Assembly (NCBI RefSeq): GCF_011602485.2
Contig: NZ_CP050022.2
Coordinates: 4,794,001-4,858,000, forward strand
Length of the DNA stretch: 64,000 nt
Reading direction: 5' to 3'
From: Bradyrhizobium sp. 1(2017)
GTDB taxonomy: Bacteria; Pseudomonadota; Alphaproteobacteria; Rhizobiales; Xanthobacteraceae
Shown here: one piece after another, positions 9,176-17,268 of the stretch
Position numbering within the stretch: the stretch's first letter is position 1
How the letters are laid out: each line of letters begins with the position of its first letter
Made by a program: the position numbers and the translations under genes
The notes under the pieces: generated by a model
The model's input: the letters and a program-made list of their open reading frames with translations, nothing else
Database searches by the model: none
What the model was told of the DNA's origin: nothing

Positions 9176-10264
9176 TCAGGGATCGTTCGCGCAGCCCGGC
9201 GGCCGAAGTCCATTCAGCAACGCCACGACGTCAGATTGCCGGCTATAGCCAATTTTACCCAGTACAATTTTAACGTGCCAACGCACGGTATTCGTGGATG
9301 TGCCGCTCTCCGTTGCTATGGCCTTGACCGTATGGCCGGCGGCGAGGCCGCGCGCGATGCGAGCTTCGGTGGGGGTCAAGTCAAAAAGGGATCGTATCAG
9401 GTCGACCGACGGAGCCTCCGGCCTGGTCACGGGCGTCAGCATCAACATGGCTGCGCATCGGGAAAAGGTGTCACGCGCCGAACCGCGAATGGGCACGACG
9501 TGCGCAATCATCGTGGAGCCGACGTCGCGGACGGGAAATGAGCGCACACTGGGGGCATCATCACGATCCACGGTCGCTATGGCGTCGCGCAACAGTGCGT
9601 CGGCGCGCACGTCCTTCAACGCAATGCGGTCTTTCGCTCGCCACGAGATGAAGCCACTCAAAGCTTCGATCAACGCATTTGCAGCCAGGATTTTCCCGTT
9701 GTCCGAGAACACGAGCGCAGGAATGCCGAGCAGAGCGAGTGCCTGGGTCGCGGCCCGGGCGCGTTCCAACTGCATGCGGGCCGCAACCAACGAGGCCCTG
9801 GCCAAATGAGAGTGCACCTCGTTGAGGCGTTCAAGCACAGCGGGCGACGCCGATCCTTGATCGTATGCTCGCTCCAACGCGATCACCATGTCATCACCCG
9901 TCGGCAGCGCGATCGCAGTCGCCGAGGCCCACCCCATACCGCGGGGATACAACATGTCCCTGTAGGCCGGATCGTTGCGCATCTCCTCGGGAGTATAGAG
10001 AATGCTGTCCGGTATGAAGCCAGTCTGTTTCGCGCGCAGCAGGCGGTTGAAACGCTCCGATCGCGGAACCCATCCGCTCTCCATCAATGGCCGCAAATCA
10101 TCTCTCGCCTGCTGGCTCGAAGCAGACCATCGGATGACGCTTCCGTTCGAGATACATAACCAGCCGGCCAGCGCGCCGTCGATCTGCACCAATTCCGCGA
10201 GAATCTCCGGCCAAAGCTCCGGTACAAAGGCGCATTCGTAGATTCGGTCGACGAGGCGGGACAT
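9176..10264 (-). CDS. LuxR-type helix-turn-helix transcriptional regulator
   Basis: 362 residues from the ATG at 10264, preceded by GAGGAGGG. The C-terminal 60 residues are a LuxR/GerE domain: LTPTEARIARGLAAGHTVKA, then GTSTNTVRWHVKIVLGKIGY. The N-terminal 290 residues resemble the sensor part of orphan regulators in rhizobia and actinobacteria (LVDRIYECAFVPELWPEIL start), with a PAS-like stretch (LVFSDNGKILAAN). No LuxI or histidine kinase is adjacent. It may regulate the DUF1127 fusion gene 198 bases downstream on the same strand, but nothing in the sequence proves this. Confidence 0.82.
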   Translation of the reverse strand: MSRLVDRIYECAFVPELWPEILAELVQIDGALAGWLCISNGSVIRWSASSQQARDDLRPLMESGWVPRSERFNRLLRAKQTGFIPDSILYTPEEMRNDPAYRDMLYPRGMGWASATAIALPTGDDMVIALERAYDQGSASPAVLERLNEVHSHLARASLVAARMQLERARAATQALALLGIPALVFSDNGKILAANALIEALSGFISWRAKDRIALKDVRADALLRDAIATVDRDDAPSVRSFPVRDVGSTMIAHVVPIRGSARDTFSRCAAMLMLTPVTRPEAPSVDLIRSLFDLTPTEARIARGLAAGHTVKAIATESGTSTNTVRWHVKIVLGKIGYSRQSDVVALLNGLRPPGCANDP

Positions 10265-10786
10265 CGCAATACCCTCCTCGCGCATGCTAACGCAGGTCAG
10301 GTTGTGCGGCCAGCCGGCCTGCAACTCGGCCCTCTCGGTTTATTTCGGAATCGAGACAGGCACCTGCTCGGAGCACGATCGCCGTCTGGTGGCTCCCAGC
10401 GTAGGTGGACGCAGTTCGCCACTCATCCATCTCAGCACGACTGCCGAGTCGAGAGGATCAACCTCGGATTCGAACGACGAGCCGACGTTTCCCGCCTGCC
10501 TGCACCAGCCGGGCAATTCGATGCCGACGCGCTTGTGGTACTCCAAGCAGCGCTTCAATCGCTGCGACTGCTTCAGGATACGCATGGGTGGGTACCGCTT
10601 TGGGGCGTTCCGGTCGCTCGCGAGAGGTCGTCGTCGCCTGCGAAACTACAGATCGACTTTCGGTCGGAACGCCCTCCTCGCGCTATTGTCCAAAGGGGAA
10701 ATGGGCCGGCCGAAGAATTTGAGCTAAATCAACGGTACCGCGCTGCTACCCGGCAGGCTGGCCACCGCAGACGCGAGGATGCCCCC
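10265..10786. other. 522-base intergenic stretch without a recognisable gene
   Basis: Open frames here (for example 10304-10786 on the plus strand) have rhizobial base composition but no family-like sequence and no ribosome site. The stretch contains the upstream region of the LuxR-type gene. No repeat or terminator was found. Confidence 0.5.
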
Positions 10787-10960
10787 ATGTCTGATACAAG
10801 CAAGCTCTCGCCTGAGAAGGCTCTGGAAAAGATCCGCAAGGAGACGCCCAAATCAAAGGGCGAACGACGCGACGAAAAAATCGAGGCGCTCGACGCAGAA
10901 ATCAAGAGGATGAGAGCGCAACGACTTCGGCTCGAGCGGCAATCGCCCAAACGCAGTTGA
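10787..10960 (+). CDS. Small charged coiled-coil-like protein
   Basis: 57 residues, MSDTSKLSPEKALEKIRKET at the start, then heptad-like KIEALDAEIKRMRAQRLRL. A GAGGA ribosome site precedes the ATG. Almost entirely helix-forming and rich in Lys, Arg and Glu, so probably a small cytoplasmic helical protein. I recognise this type of ORF from Bradyrhizobium genomes but know no function. Confidence 0.6.
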   Translation: MSDTSKLSPEKALEKIRKETPKSKGERRDEKIEALDAEIKRMRAQRLRLERQSPKRS

Positions 10961-11304
10961 ACCGCCGCCCCGGCGCGAAAGCCGATGCGCGAGGCCGGTG
11001 CCCCCCAGCGGCCCGAGTTGCTCCCTCACTCCCCAGCCGAAGCGCGTCGTGTCAATTGTCCGCGCACCGGCCACACGGGAAGCCGCTGGCCTTGGGGAAG
11101 CCAGCGGCTTTGGATGTGGGCACTTCGCGCAGTGGGTGCTACGCAATCTCTTATTGTAGGCCAGTGCGCGGTGAGTGCTTGATCCAGATCAAACCAGACC
11201 GGCCCGCCCAATATTTTATGCCGTCGTTGGAGGCCCAACCGGCTTGGTCGAAGGGATGCGCTAGAGGTGCAGGTTGCCTGCCCTTCCCGCAGCGGAGCGG
11301 ACGA

Positions 11305-11568
11305 ATGTGGGTCCTGATGTATGTCTTCTCCTACTCGGTTAGCCCTGCCGCTACGAGCGACCGCGCGGAATGGAGGCTGCTCCCTACCGTCGTGTTTCAG
11401 GAGTTCTCGAACGAAGAACGGTGCCGGAAGGCCAAGGCAACGCTCGAAGCCAGCTTGAGCGAGGCGGGAGCCAAGCTGAGAAGTGGCCTGGAGGACTTAA
11501 AGAGCATAGGAAAAGCAGATCCAACGCACGTCATCATTGCCTATAGCGTGGATTGCCTTCCGAAATAG
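11305..11568 (+). CDS. Hypothetical small protein
   Basis: 87 residues from ATG 11305 (an alternative ATG lies at 11317). Contains a short hydrophobic N-terminus (MWVLMYVFSYSVSPAA), possibly a weak signal peptide, then WRLLPTVVFQEFSNEERC and a helical KATLEASLSEAGAKLRSGL stretch. AGCGGAGCGG upstream could serve as ribosome site. No family recognised; the call rests on coding-like composition and position. Confidence 0.45.
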   Translation: MWVLMYVFSYSVSPAATSDRAEWRLLPTVVFQEFSNEERCRKAKATLEASLSEAGAKLRSGLEDLKSIGKADPTHVIIAYSVDCLPK

Positions 11569-11644
11569 GACAGCATTACGCAATGCACGTTGGGACAATA
11601 CCGGTGCCAATCAGCGTGCACCACACTCTCACAGGAGGGGCATC

Positions 11645-12139
11645 GTGGCAGACAAAACGAGCTTTACAAAGGAAGAGTGGACGCTGTTGCTTGAGAGCCC
11701 AATGATGGCCGGCATGGCTGTCACCGCGGCCGATCCGAGTGGTCTTTGGGGTCTCCTGAAGGAATCATTTGCCAGCGGAAACGCGCTCGCGAAAGCCATT
11801 GCCGACCCGGGTGCCAATCCCCTGGTGAAGGCAGTCGCGACCGACTTTTCAACCAGCGAGGCTCGAAGTGCTGCACGCGATGGCCTCAAGGCGAAGTTCG
11901 CCAATAGCCAGGTTGCAGACATCAAGTCTCGATCGATCGAAGCTCTGCGCCGGGTTTCCGCGATCTTGGAAGCGAAGGCGCCGGGCGACGCTCCAGCTTT
12001 CAGGAGCTGGCTGCGTCAGATCAGCCAAACGACTGCTGAAGCAGCCAGCGAGGGTGGCCTGCTCGGCTTTGGCGGCGTTCAGGTGAGCGACGCCGAGAAA
12101 GCGACCTTGACCGAAATTTCCGGCGCCCTCGGGGTTTGA
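11645..12139 (+). CDS. Conserved hypothetical protein paired with the YidB-like gene
   Basis: 164 residues from GTG 11645, preceded by AGGAGGGG at 5 bases. The N-terminus FTKEEWTLLLESPMMAGMAV and the C-terminal GGLLGFGGVQVSDAEKA are of a type seen beside YidB/DUF937 genes in several bacteria. Soluble, alanine-rich and helical; no catalytic motif visible. The next gene starts 60 bases on in the same direction, so the two are probably co-transcribed and may act together. Function unknown. Confidence 0.7.
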   Translation: MADKTSFTKEEWTLLLESPMMAGMAVTAADPSGLWGLLKESFASGNALAKAIADPGANPLVKAVATDFSTSEARSAARDGLKAKFANSQVADIKSRSIEALRRVSAILEAKAPGDAPAFRSWLRQISQTTAEAASEGGLLGFGGVQVSDAEKATLTEISGALGV

Positions 12140-12199
12140 TGAGGCCTTGGGGCGACCTGGGCCTGAGAGTGCGAAACACATCATATGAAGGAGGAGAAA

Positions 12200-12667
12200 A
12201 TGAGCCGTGGAATGCCCTCGATGACTGCCCTCCTCGGGATGCTTGCCATTGCCGGTTACCAGAATCGGGACAAGCTCGCAGAAATGTTCAACCAGGCTGC
12301 GGGGTCGCTTTCCAAGGCTCCAAGCGGCGGTCAGTCACAACCGCAGGGCGATATGCTGAGTAGCTTGAACAGCATGCTGGGCGGTGCAGGAGTCGGAGGC
12401 CTGCTTGGTGGCGGTCTCAATGAATTGCTCGAACAATTCACGAAGAATGGTCAAGGAGAGGCCGCCGAATCATGGGTCGGTCCCGGCCCCAACAAGGAAT
12501 TGGCGCCGCCTCAGCTCAAGCAAGCGATTGGTCAGGATGTTCTGGCGACACTCGTGCAGAAGACCGGACTTTCGCAGGAAGAGCTTCTCGCTCGACTTTC
12601 GCGAGAACTGCCAACCGCCATCGACAAGTACACGCCGGACGGCCGTCTACCGCCGCGCGACGCTTGA
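12200..12667 (+). CDS. YidB-family (DUF937) protein
   Basis: 155 residues. ATG 12200 is preferred over the in-frame ATG at 12185 because AGGAGG lies between them at correct spacing. The glycine-rich core [20 protein letters not shown] and the C-terminal block [20 protein letters not shown] with [20 protein letters not shown] and [15 protein letters not shown] are diagnostic of YidB/DUF937. The family is widespread and cytoplasmic with no established biochemical role. Second gene of a likely two-gene unit with 11645-12139. Confidence 0.88.
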   Translation: MSRGMPSMTALLGMLAIAGYQNRDKLAEMFNQAAGSLSKAPSGGQSQPQGDMLSSLNSMLGGAGVGGLLGGGLNELLEQFTKNGQGEAAESWVGPGPNKELAPPQLKQAIGQDVLATLVQKTGLSQEELLARLSRELPTAIDKYTPDGRLPPRDA

Positions 12668-13216
12668 ACTGATCGGGAACAAGAAAAGCCGTAGCTCAGG
12701 TTGGGCCGGCACCGGCTCGATCAGGCCGTAAACATGTTGCGCAACCGACGACACGATTGTCTCGAGCGCGGCCGGGCTTGGCTATTGCTCGCAGATCGCC
12801 TTCACGATGGCGTAGCAGCGAGACCCCCTCCGTCCAGTTCCGGCAAAGTTCAGACGCGGAGCGGAGTTGACGGAGGGAGACTGCGACCTCTCATCGAGAA
12901 CACGAAGTTTGGGAACATAGTCATAAGCCGATCAACGATTGAGCTCGGCGGCAACACATCGGCGTCGTCCGACGCGGCGGCGAGAACGGAAGTTGATCTC
13001 GCGATGGACAAATGGCGTCGCGAAAGCTGCGAGTGGGGCAGCAGCGTGGGCAACAGTTCGAGCTCCGTAGCCGAATGCGTTGCCGAGCTTAGCTGGAAGT
13101 GAACCCCGGAGCACCCGTGGCGGGCGCTACGCCGACATAGAGCTTGTACGCGCTCGCGCGTTGCGGAATGTTTGTATCCGGTTTGGCAGCGACATCGACA
13201 ACGTCAGGTCATACCC
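12668..13216. other. 549-base intergenic stretch, probably decayed
   Basis: The longest open frame (12701-13102, plus) has no family-like segments and no ribosome site. Composition is less GC-rich than the flanking core genes. I see no repeat, terminator or RNA gene. Confidence 0.5.
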
Positions 13217-14011
13217 ATGAAGAGCGATCCTCTCCGGCAAGATGCCCGCCTGCAAGCGGAAGTTTCGGCACAAGGGACGGATACAAATTCCAAGTTGCTG
13301 CGGCGCTGGTGTACCCGAATTGCCGGCGAGCTAAGGCAGGCGTTACCGCCGACGATATTCTTCTTCGTCGGTTTCAACCTCATAGTTCTGACGACGAACC
13401 TCCTCGTCGCCAGCTATGCCGTCGCCGTCAGCAGCTTTATGCTTGCCACGGTGGCGGCGCTTGTCGTCGGCAAAGCCGTGATCACTGCGAACTCGATGCC
13501 CTTCCTCAAGATCTTCGACCGGGCCCCTCTCATCCAACCGATCCTGTTCAAGACGGCCGTCTATTGGGTCGCGACGGTCATTACGCGGCTAGCCGAGCGA
13601 TTCATGCATTTCTCGGTCATTGACGGGAATTGGCCGGGTGATTTTCCGACCCATCTGATTTCGGACTTCTCCTGGCAGCGCTTCACCGCAATTTCGCTCT
13701 GGATACTTGTGCTCTTTCTGATCTACACGACGGTGTCGGAGTTCAGCAATCTCTTCGGCTCGCCGGAAATGTGGCGGCTGTTCTTCACATACAGACCATC
13801 TGAGTTGCAATTGAACAGGCGGCAACGCGCTCGGGAGTTGATGCGCTTGCACCGGCTCGCGGACGAACATGATCTGGCCGAATTTCGCGATCCCGATAGC
13901 CCTGCGCATCACGCTCTTGTTGAGGTCATTGAGCGTCTCGCGCGAACGCCGCAGTTCGGCCGTGACGAGATAGCGCTCAGCCAAAGTGGGCGAACACGTC
14001 AGCAGTCTTGA
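13217..14011 (+). CDS. Hypothetical multi-span membrane protein
   Basis: 264 residues from ATG 13217 with AGGTC upstream. Four predicted membrane segments: about 46-68 (TIFFFVGFNLIVLTTNLLVA), 70-92 (VSSFMLATVAALVVGKA), 108-125 and 158-176 (ISLWILVLFLIYTTVSE). These are followed by a basic cytoplasmic tail (LNRRQRARELMRLHRLAD). I recall related proteins in Bradyrhizobium and other rhizobia but no function. Stands alone between intergenic wreckage on both sides. Confidence 0.65.
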   Translation: MKSDPLRQDARLQAEVSAQGTDTNSKLLRRWCTRIAGELRQALPPTIFFFVGFNLIVLTTNLLVASYAVAVSSFMLATVAALVVGKAVITANSMPFLKIFDRAPLIQPILFKTAVYWVATVITRLAERFMHFSVIDGNWPGDFPTHLISDFSWQRFTAISLWILVLFLIYTTVSEFSNLFGSPEMWRLFFTYRPSELQLNRRQRARELMRLHRLADEHDLAEFRDPDSPAHHALVEVIERLARTPQFGRDEIALSQSGRTRQQS

Positions 14012-14125
14012 CCACGGTGCGACCGGGCGCCCGGCCAAGGTTGATGCAGATCAATAGTTGCCGCGAGCCGTCGTGCCTTTCTGGCCGCTGAGGTCGTCTG
14101 GCTCAATTTCCGAAGGGACGCAGAT

Positions 14126-14254
14126 ATGCGCACGCGTCCAAGGGATCTGGCAACCGAGTTGGCTGATCTGGAGCCGCAAGTCGTCGCGCTTCCCTTGGAC
14201 GCCGCCCGCCGCAAAGCCTGCGAGATAATCACCAGCCTTGCAGGAATGGTTTGA
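14126..14254 (+). pseudogene. Short coding-like fragment
   Basis: A 42-codon frame from ATG to TGA reads RPRDLATELADLEPQVVALP followed by LDAARRKACEIITSLAG, which looks like a real amphipathic helical segment rather than chance. No ribosome site is seen and it is sandwiched between a complete gene and the DUF2254 fragment, so it may be a leftover of another gene. Confidence 0.3.
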
Positions 14255-14290
14255 TTTCGATCCTCGAGAACTGGCGGCAACTTCCCGACG

Positions 14291-14667
14291 GTCATTGCCA
14301 TTAGGGCGCTCTCACCAGCCATCAACGACCCAACGACTGCGGTCCAGGCAATCGATCAGATCGAAGACATGCTGCGCCGACTGATCCGAAAGGACCTGGA
14401 TACGGCGCACATAAGAGACTCACGGGGTGAGTTGCGGGTCATCCTGTTGTTGCCGTCGTGGGAAGACTACCTGTCGCTCGCCTTCGATGAGATTCGGCAA
14501 TTTGGAGGGAATTCGATTCAGGTGGTCCGTCGATTGCGGTCGGCGCTCTCGGGGCTGGCTGACATCTCGCCGACTGCCGCCCGTACCGGCGCAACGCGTC
14601 GCTATCTCTCGAGCAACTCGATCTGGGTATCGATCATTCGCAGTTTGATACCGAAGACAAATAGAAA
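14291..14667 (+). pseudogene. DUF2254 membrane-protein gene, C-terminal fragment
   Basis: The frame reads VIAIRALSPAINDPTTAVQA, then IDQIEDMLRRLIRKD, LRVILLLPSWEDYLSLAFDE and IRQFGGNSIQVVRRLRSAL. ALSPAINDPTTAV is the hallmark of DUF2254 proteins, which normally have about 400-450 residues with N-terminal membrane helices. Here the membrane part is missing, the region upstream has changed frame, and the frame runs into unrelated sequence after about 14667. The upstream stretch is a mixture, so this is a truncated relic. Confidence 0.75.
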
Positions 14668-14961
14668 GCCATGCAAGAAGACCGGCAGGGACTTGGATTG
14701 TCACGCCGGCTTGATCCTGGCAGCAATCAAACCACTGCGGTGTGAGGCGGGCCAAGCTTACCTTCGGGTCGCCACTCATCCACCGGCCGATACGCCTGCG
14801 AGGTCGCACGTTCCTACCGAGGTTGCTTTTCGGCCGACCCGACCGGGCTGCTGCACCGGCAATTGGCGAATGTTCCTTTGGGGTTAGAAGCAGCCGATCA
14901 CTACCCAGCACCGCGGCGTCCGCTGCAACTTCCCTAAGCTGCTCACGATCACACGCCCCGC

Positions 14962-16194
14962 CTACGCCGTCCGCAGCACGGGCGGCTGCGACGGCCGGAT
15001 CAGCGCGAACGCCACCTGCACGATCCCGCCGGCAAGGCCCAGCGCCACGCCGATGCGCCAGGCCATGGTGTAGGAGCCGAGCGCATCGTACAGCACCCCT
15101 CCTCCGTACGCGCCGAGGAAGCTGCCGATCTGGTGGCTCATGAAGGCGAGGCCCTGGATCATCGCCTGCCAGCGCAGGCCGAACATCTCGGCGACGGCGC
15201 CTGCGACCAGCGGGCCGACGCCCATCCAGAGGAAGCCCATGATGGCGCCGAACAGCAGCGTCGAGAACGGCGTCGCCGGCAGCATGAAATACCAGGCGAG
15301 CGCGAGCGAGCGCAGGATGTAGATGCCGCCGAGGAGCGCCAGCTTGTTCCAGCGCTGGCCGGCCCAGCCGAAGAACAGCGAGCCGAGCACGTTGAAGCCG
15401 CCGATCATGCCGAGCGTCTGCGCGCTGAGCATCGGATCGAGGCCGCAGATCGCGAGGTAAGACGGCAGATGCGTGGTAAGGAACACCAGCTGCATGCCGC
15501 AGACGAGATAGGCGCAGGTCATCACCACGAAGGAGGCATTGCCGAACGCGGCCTTCGCCGCGGTCGCAGCCGTGGCATCGTCGATCTCGTCGGCGGCCGG
15601 CTTGGGCAACGGGACCTGGTCGATGCGCCCCGCATACCACGCGGCCGGGATCATCAGCACCGACATGATGACGAAGCCGGCGAGACCAACGCGCCAGCCG
15701 AAGCCCTCGTTGAGCATCTGCCCGATCGGCGCCGAGAGGAGCGCGCCGAGGGAGCCTGCGCCGGAGACGATGCCGAGCACGGTCGAGCGCACCGTTTCGG
15801 GCACTGCGCGCGCCGCCACCGACATCGCGATCGCCGCCGCGGTGCAGGCCAGCGACGTGCCGATCAGCACCCCGCCGCCGATCATCACGCTGATCAGACC
15901 ATTGGCTGTCGCCATCAGAGCGAGGCCCGCGATGTACATCAGCGAGCCCACGATCATGATGGGACGGAAGCCATAGCGCACCGTCATCGCGCCGGCGAGC
16001 GGCTGGAGAAAGCCCCAGGCTAGGTTCTGGACCGCCAGCGCCAGTGTGAAATCCGACACCGAGATGTGGATGCCATGCGTCAACGGCTGCATGAAGATGC
16101 CCAGGCTCTGCCGCAGCCCCATGCTCAAGGTCAGCATGATCGAGGCGCCGATCAGGATGGGCAAGGTCGGACGCAGGACCTGCAACAGGGGCAT
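14962..16194 (-). CDS. MFS transporter, monocarboxylate/oxalate-formate-antiporter-like
   Basis: 410 residues with about 12 hydrophobic helices. The sequence LRQSLGIFMQPLTHG near residue 28 and WGFLQPLAGAMTVRYGFRP near 60-80 match the single-component MFS group that includes oxalate/formate-type and monocarboxylate carriers. It is divergent from a TetR gene across 129 bases containing a palindrome, so it is probably the repressed target of that regulator. The last 45 codons and the 3' flank are duplicated at 6768-7000. Confidence 0.9.
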   Translation of the reverse strand: MPLLQVLRPTLPILIGASIMLTLSMGLRQSLGIFMQPLTHGIHISVSDFTLALAVQNLAWGFLQPLAGAMTVRYGFRPIMIVGSLMYIAGLALMATANGLISVMIGGGVLIGTSLACTAAAIAMSVAARAVPETVRSTVLGIVSGAGSLGALLSAPIGQMLNEGFGWRVGLAGFVIMSVLMIPAAWYAGRIDQVPLPKPAADEIDDATAATAAKAAFGNASFVVMTCAYLVCGMQLVFLTTHLPSYLAICGLDPMLSAQTLGMIGGFNVLGSLFFGWAGQRWNKLALLGGIYILRSLALAWYFMLPATPFSTLLFGAIMGFLWMGVGPLVAGAVAEMFGLRWQAMIQGLAFMSHQIGSFLGAYGGGVLYDALGSYTMAWRIGVALGLAGGIVQVAFALIRPSQPPVLRTA

Positions 16195-16255
16195 GTTTTT
16201 CTCCCTCGTCGGCGCGGCGCGCGCACCGGCGTCTGCAATGCTCGATGATTTTGGT

Positions 16256-16271
16256 TACACAGACCTGTGCA
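16256..16271. promoter_or_regulatory. Candidate TetR operator
   Basis: TACACAG-AC-CTGTGCA is an inverted repeat of 7-base arms with one mismatch, centred between the divergent MFS and TetR starts. A repressor bound here could cover both promoters. Inferred from symmetry and location. Confidence 0.5.
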
Positions 16272-16323
16272 CTTAGGCTATGAAAGGTGTACGCTGTCAA
16301 GCGAACAGGACGTTTGCCGCCGC

Positions 16324-16929
16324 ATGGCTCCCCCGCCCAAACCACAGACGATGAAGGAGCGGATCCTCGAGACCGCCGACAAGCTGTTCTATCTGCAGGG
16401 CATTCGCGCCATCGGCGTCGACACCATCGCAGCCGAGATCGGCATCTCCAAGCGCACGCTCTACAACCACTTCCCGTCCAAGGACGCGCTGATCGCGGCC
16501 TATCTCGAGCGCCGCTTCGTATCTCAGCGCCCCTCGGACAAGCCGCCGGCGGAGCAGATTCTCGCCACCTTCGATTCGCTGGAGCGGCGGTTTGCGGCCA
16601 GGGATTTCCGCGGCTGCCCGTTCGTGAACGCGGTCGCCGAGCTCGGGCCTGCCGACCGCGCGGTGAAGAAGATCGCCATCGCCTTCAAGGAAAGCCGGCG
16701 CGTGTGGTTTCGCGACCGGCTGACCGAGCTCGGCGTTGCGGATGCGGAGGCGCTTGCGACGCAGCTCGTGCTGCTGGTCGACGGCTCGATCGCACAGGAC
16801 CTCGTGCGCGACGATCCCGCGATGGCAAGGGCCGCGAAGGAAGCGGCAAAGGTGCTGCTGCGGAATGCGGGGGTGGATGTGGAGGATAATGGGGCGCCGA
16901 TCGTGAAACGAGGCAAACCCGCGCCATAA
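16324..16929 (+). CDS. TetR/AcrR-family transcriptional regulator
   Basis: 201 residues from ATG 16324. The DNA-binding helix-turn-helix is at about 14-60: ILETADKLFYLQGIRAIGVD, IAAEIGISKRTLYNHFPSKD. The rest is the variable ligand-binding, dimerising half (RGCPFVNAVAELG is typical of the YxaF/AcrR-like subgroup). A GTG further upstream at 16267 would overlap the candidate operator and is less likely. Divergent from the MFS gene, which it probably represses; ligand unknown. Confidence 0.9.
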   Translation: MAPPPKPQTMKERILETADKLFYLQGIRAIGVDTIAAEIGISKRTLYNHFPSKDALIAAYLERRFVSQRPSDKPPAEQILATFDSLERRFAARDFRGCPFVNAVAELGPADRAVKKIAIAFKESRRVWFRDRLTELGVADAEALATQLVLLVDGSIAQDLVRDDPAMARAAKEAAKVLLRNAGVDVEDNGAPIVKRGKPAP

Positions 16930-16937
16930 TAACCACT

Positions 16938-17081
16938 GTCGTCCCGGACAAGCGCAGCGAAGCGGAGCGCAGATCCAGGACCCATAACCACAGGGAGACG
17001 TTTGGCGAAGACTTGTGGTTAGCTGCTCGCGCCACAACCCCGCCCTGGGGTTATGGGTCCCGGCCTCCGCCGGGACGACAT
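16938..17081. repeat. Dispersed palindromic repeat with GTCGTCCCGG ends
   Basis: Starts GTCGTCCCGGACAAGCGCAG and ends GGCCTCCGCCGGGACGAC, so the outer arms pair. The inner part contains ACCCATAACCACA and GGGTTATGGGTCC, also mutually complementary. It occupies most of the gap between the TetR gene and pleD and may end transcription from both sides. Confidence 0.7.
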
Positions 17082-17268
17082 CGCATGTGAGGCGACACTG
17101 TCCGCCATACGCAAAACCAACGACAGCAGAATGCCAGTGTTTTGCCCGACGTGTCAAACGGACCTGACGTCAACGTCAGCCGTTGCGTTGACCCGCGTAA
17201 GCCATTGATCCGGCTCGCGCCGTCTACTGTGCATGGGGTTGTTTCGCGACTTATGTGTCGCAGCAGCC

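Noticed and set aside
10304..10786. Upstream extension of the small coiled-coil gene
   Set aside because: The long frame has no conserved segments; the ATG at 10787 has a ribosome site and begins the helical protein.
12701..13102. 133-codon frame in the gap after the YidB-like gene
   Set aside because: No ribosome site, no family-like segment and irregular composition; left as intergenic.
14420..16345. 641-codon minus-strand frame overlapping the MFS gene
   Set aside because: Arg/Ala-rich out-of-frame reading; the MFS frame 14962-16194 has proper membrane helices.
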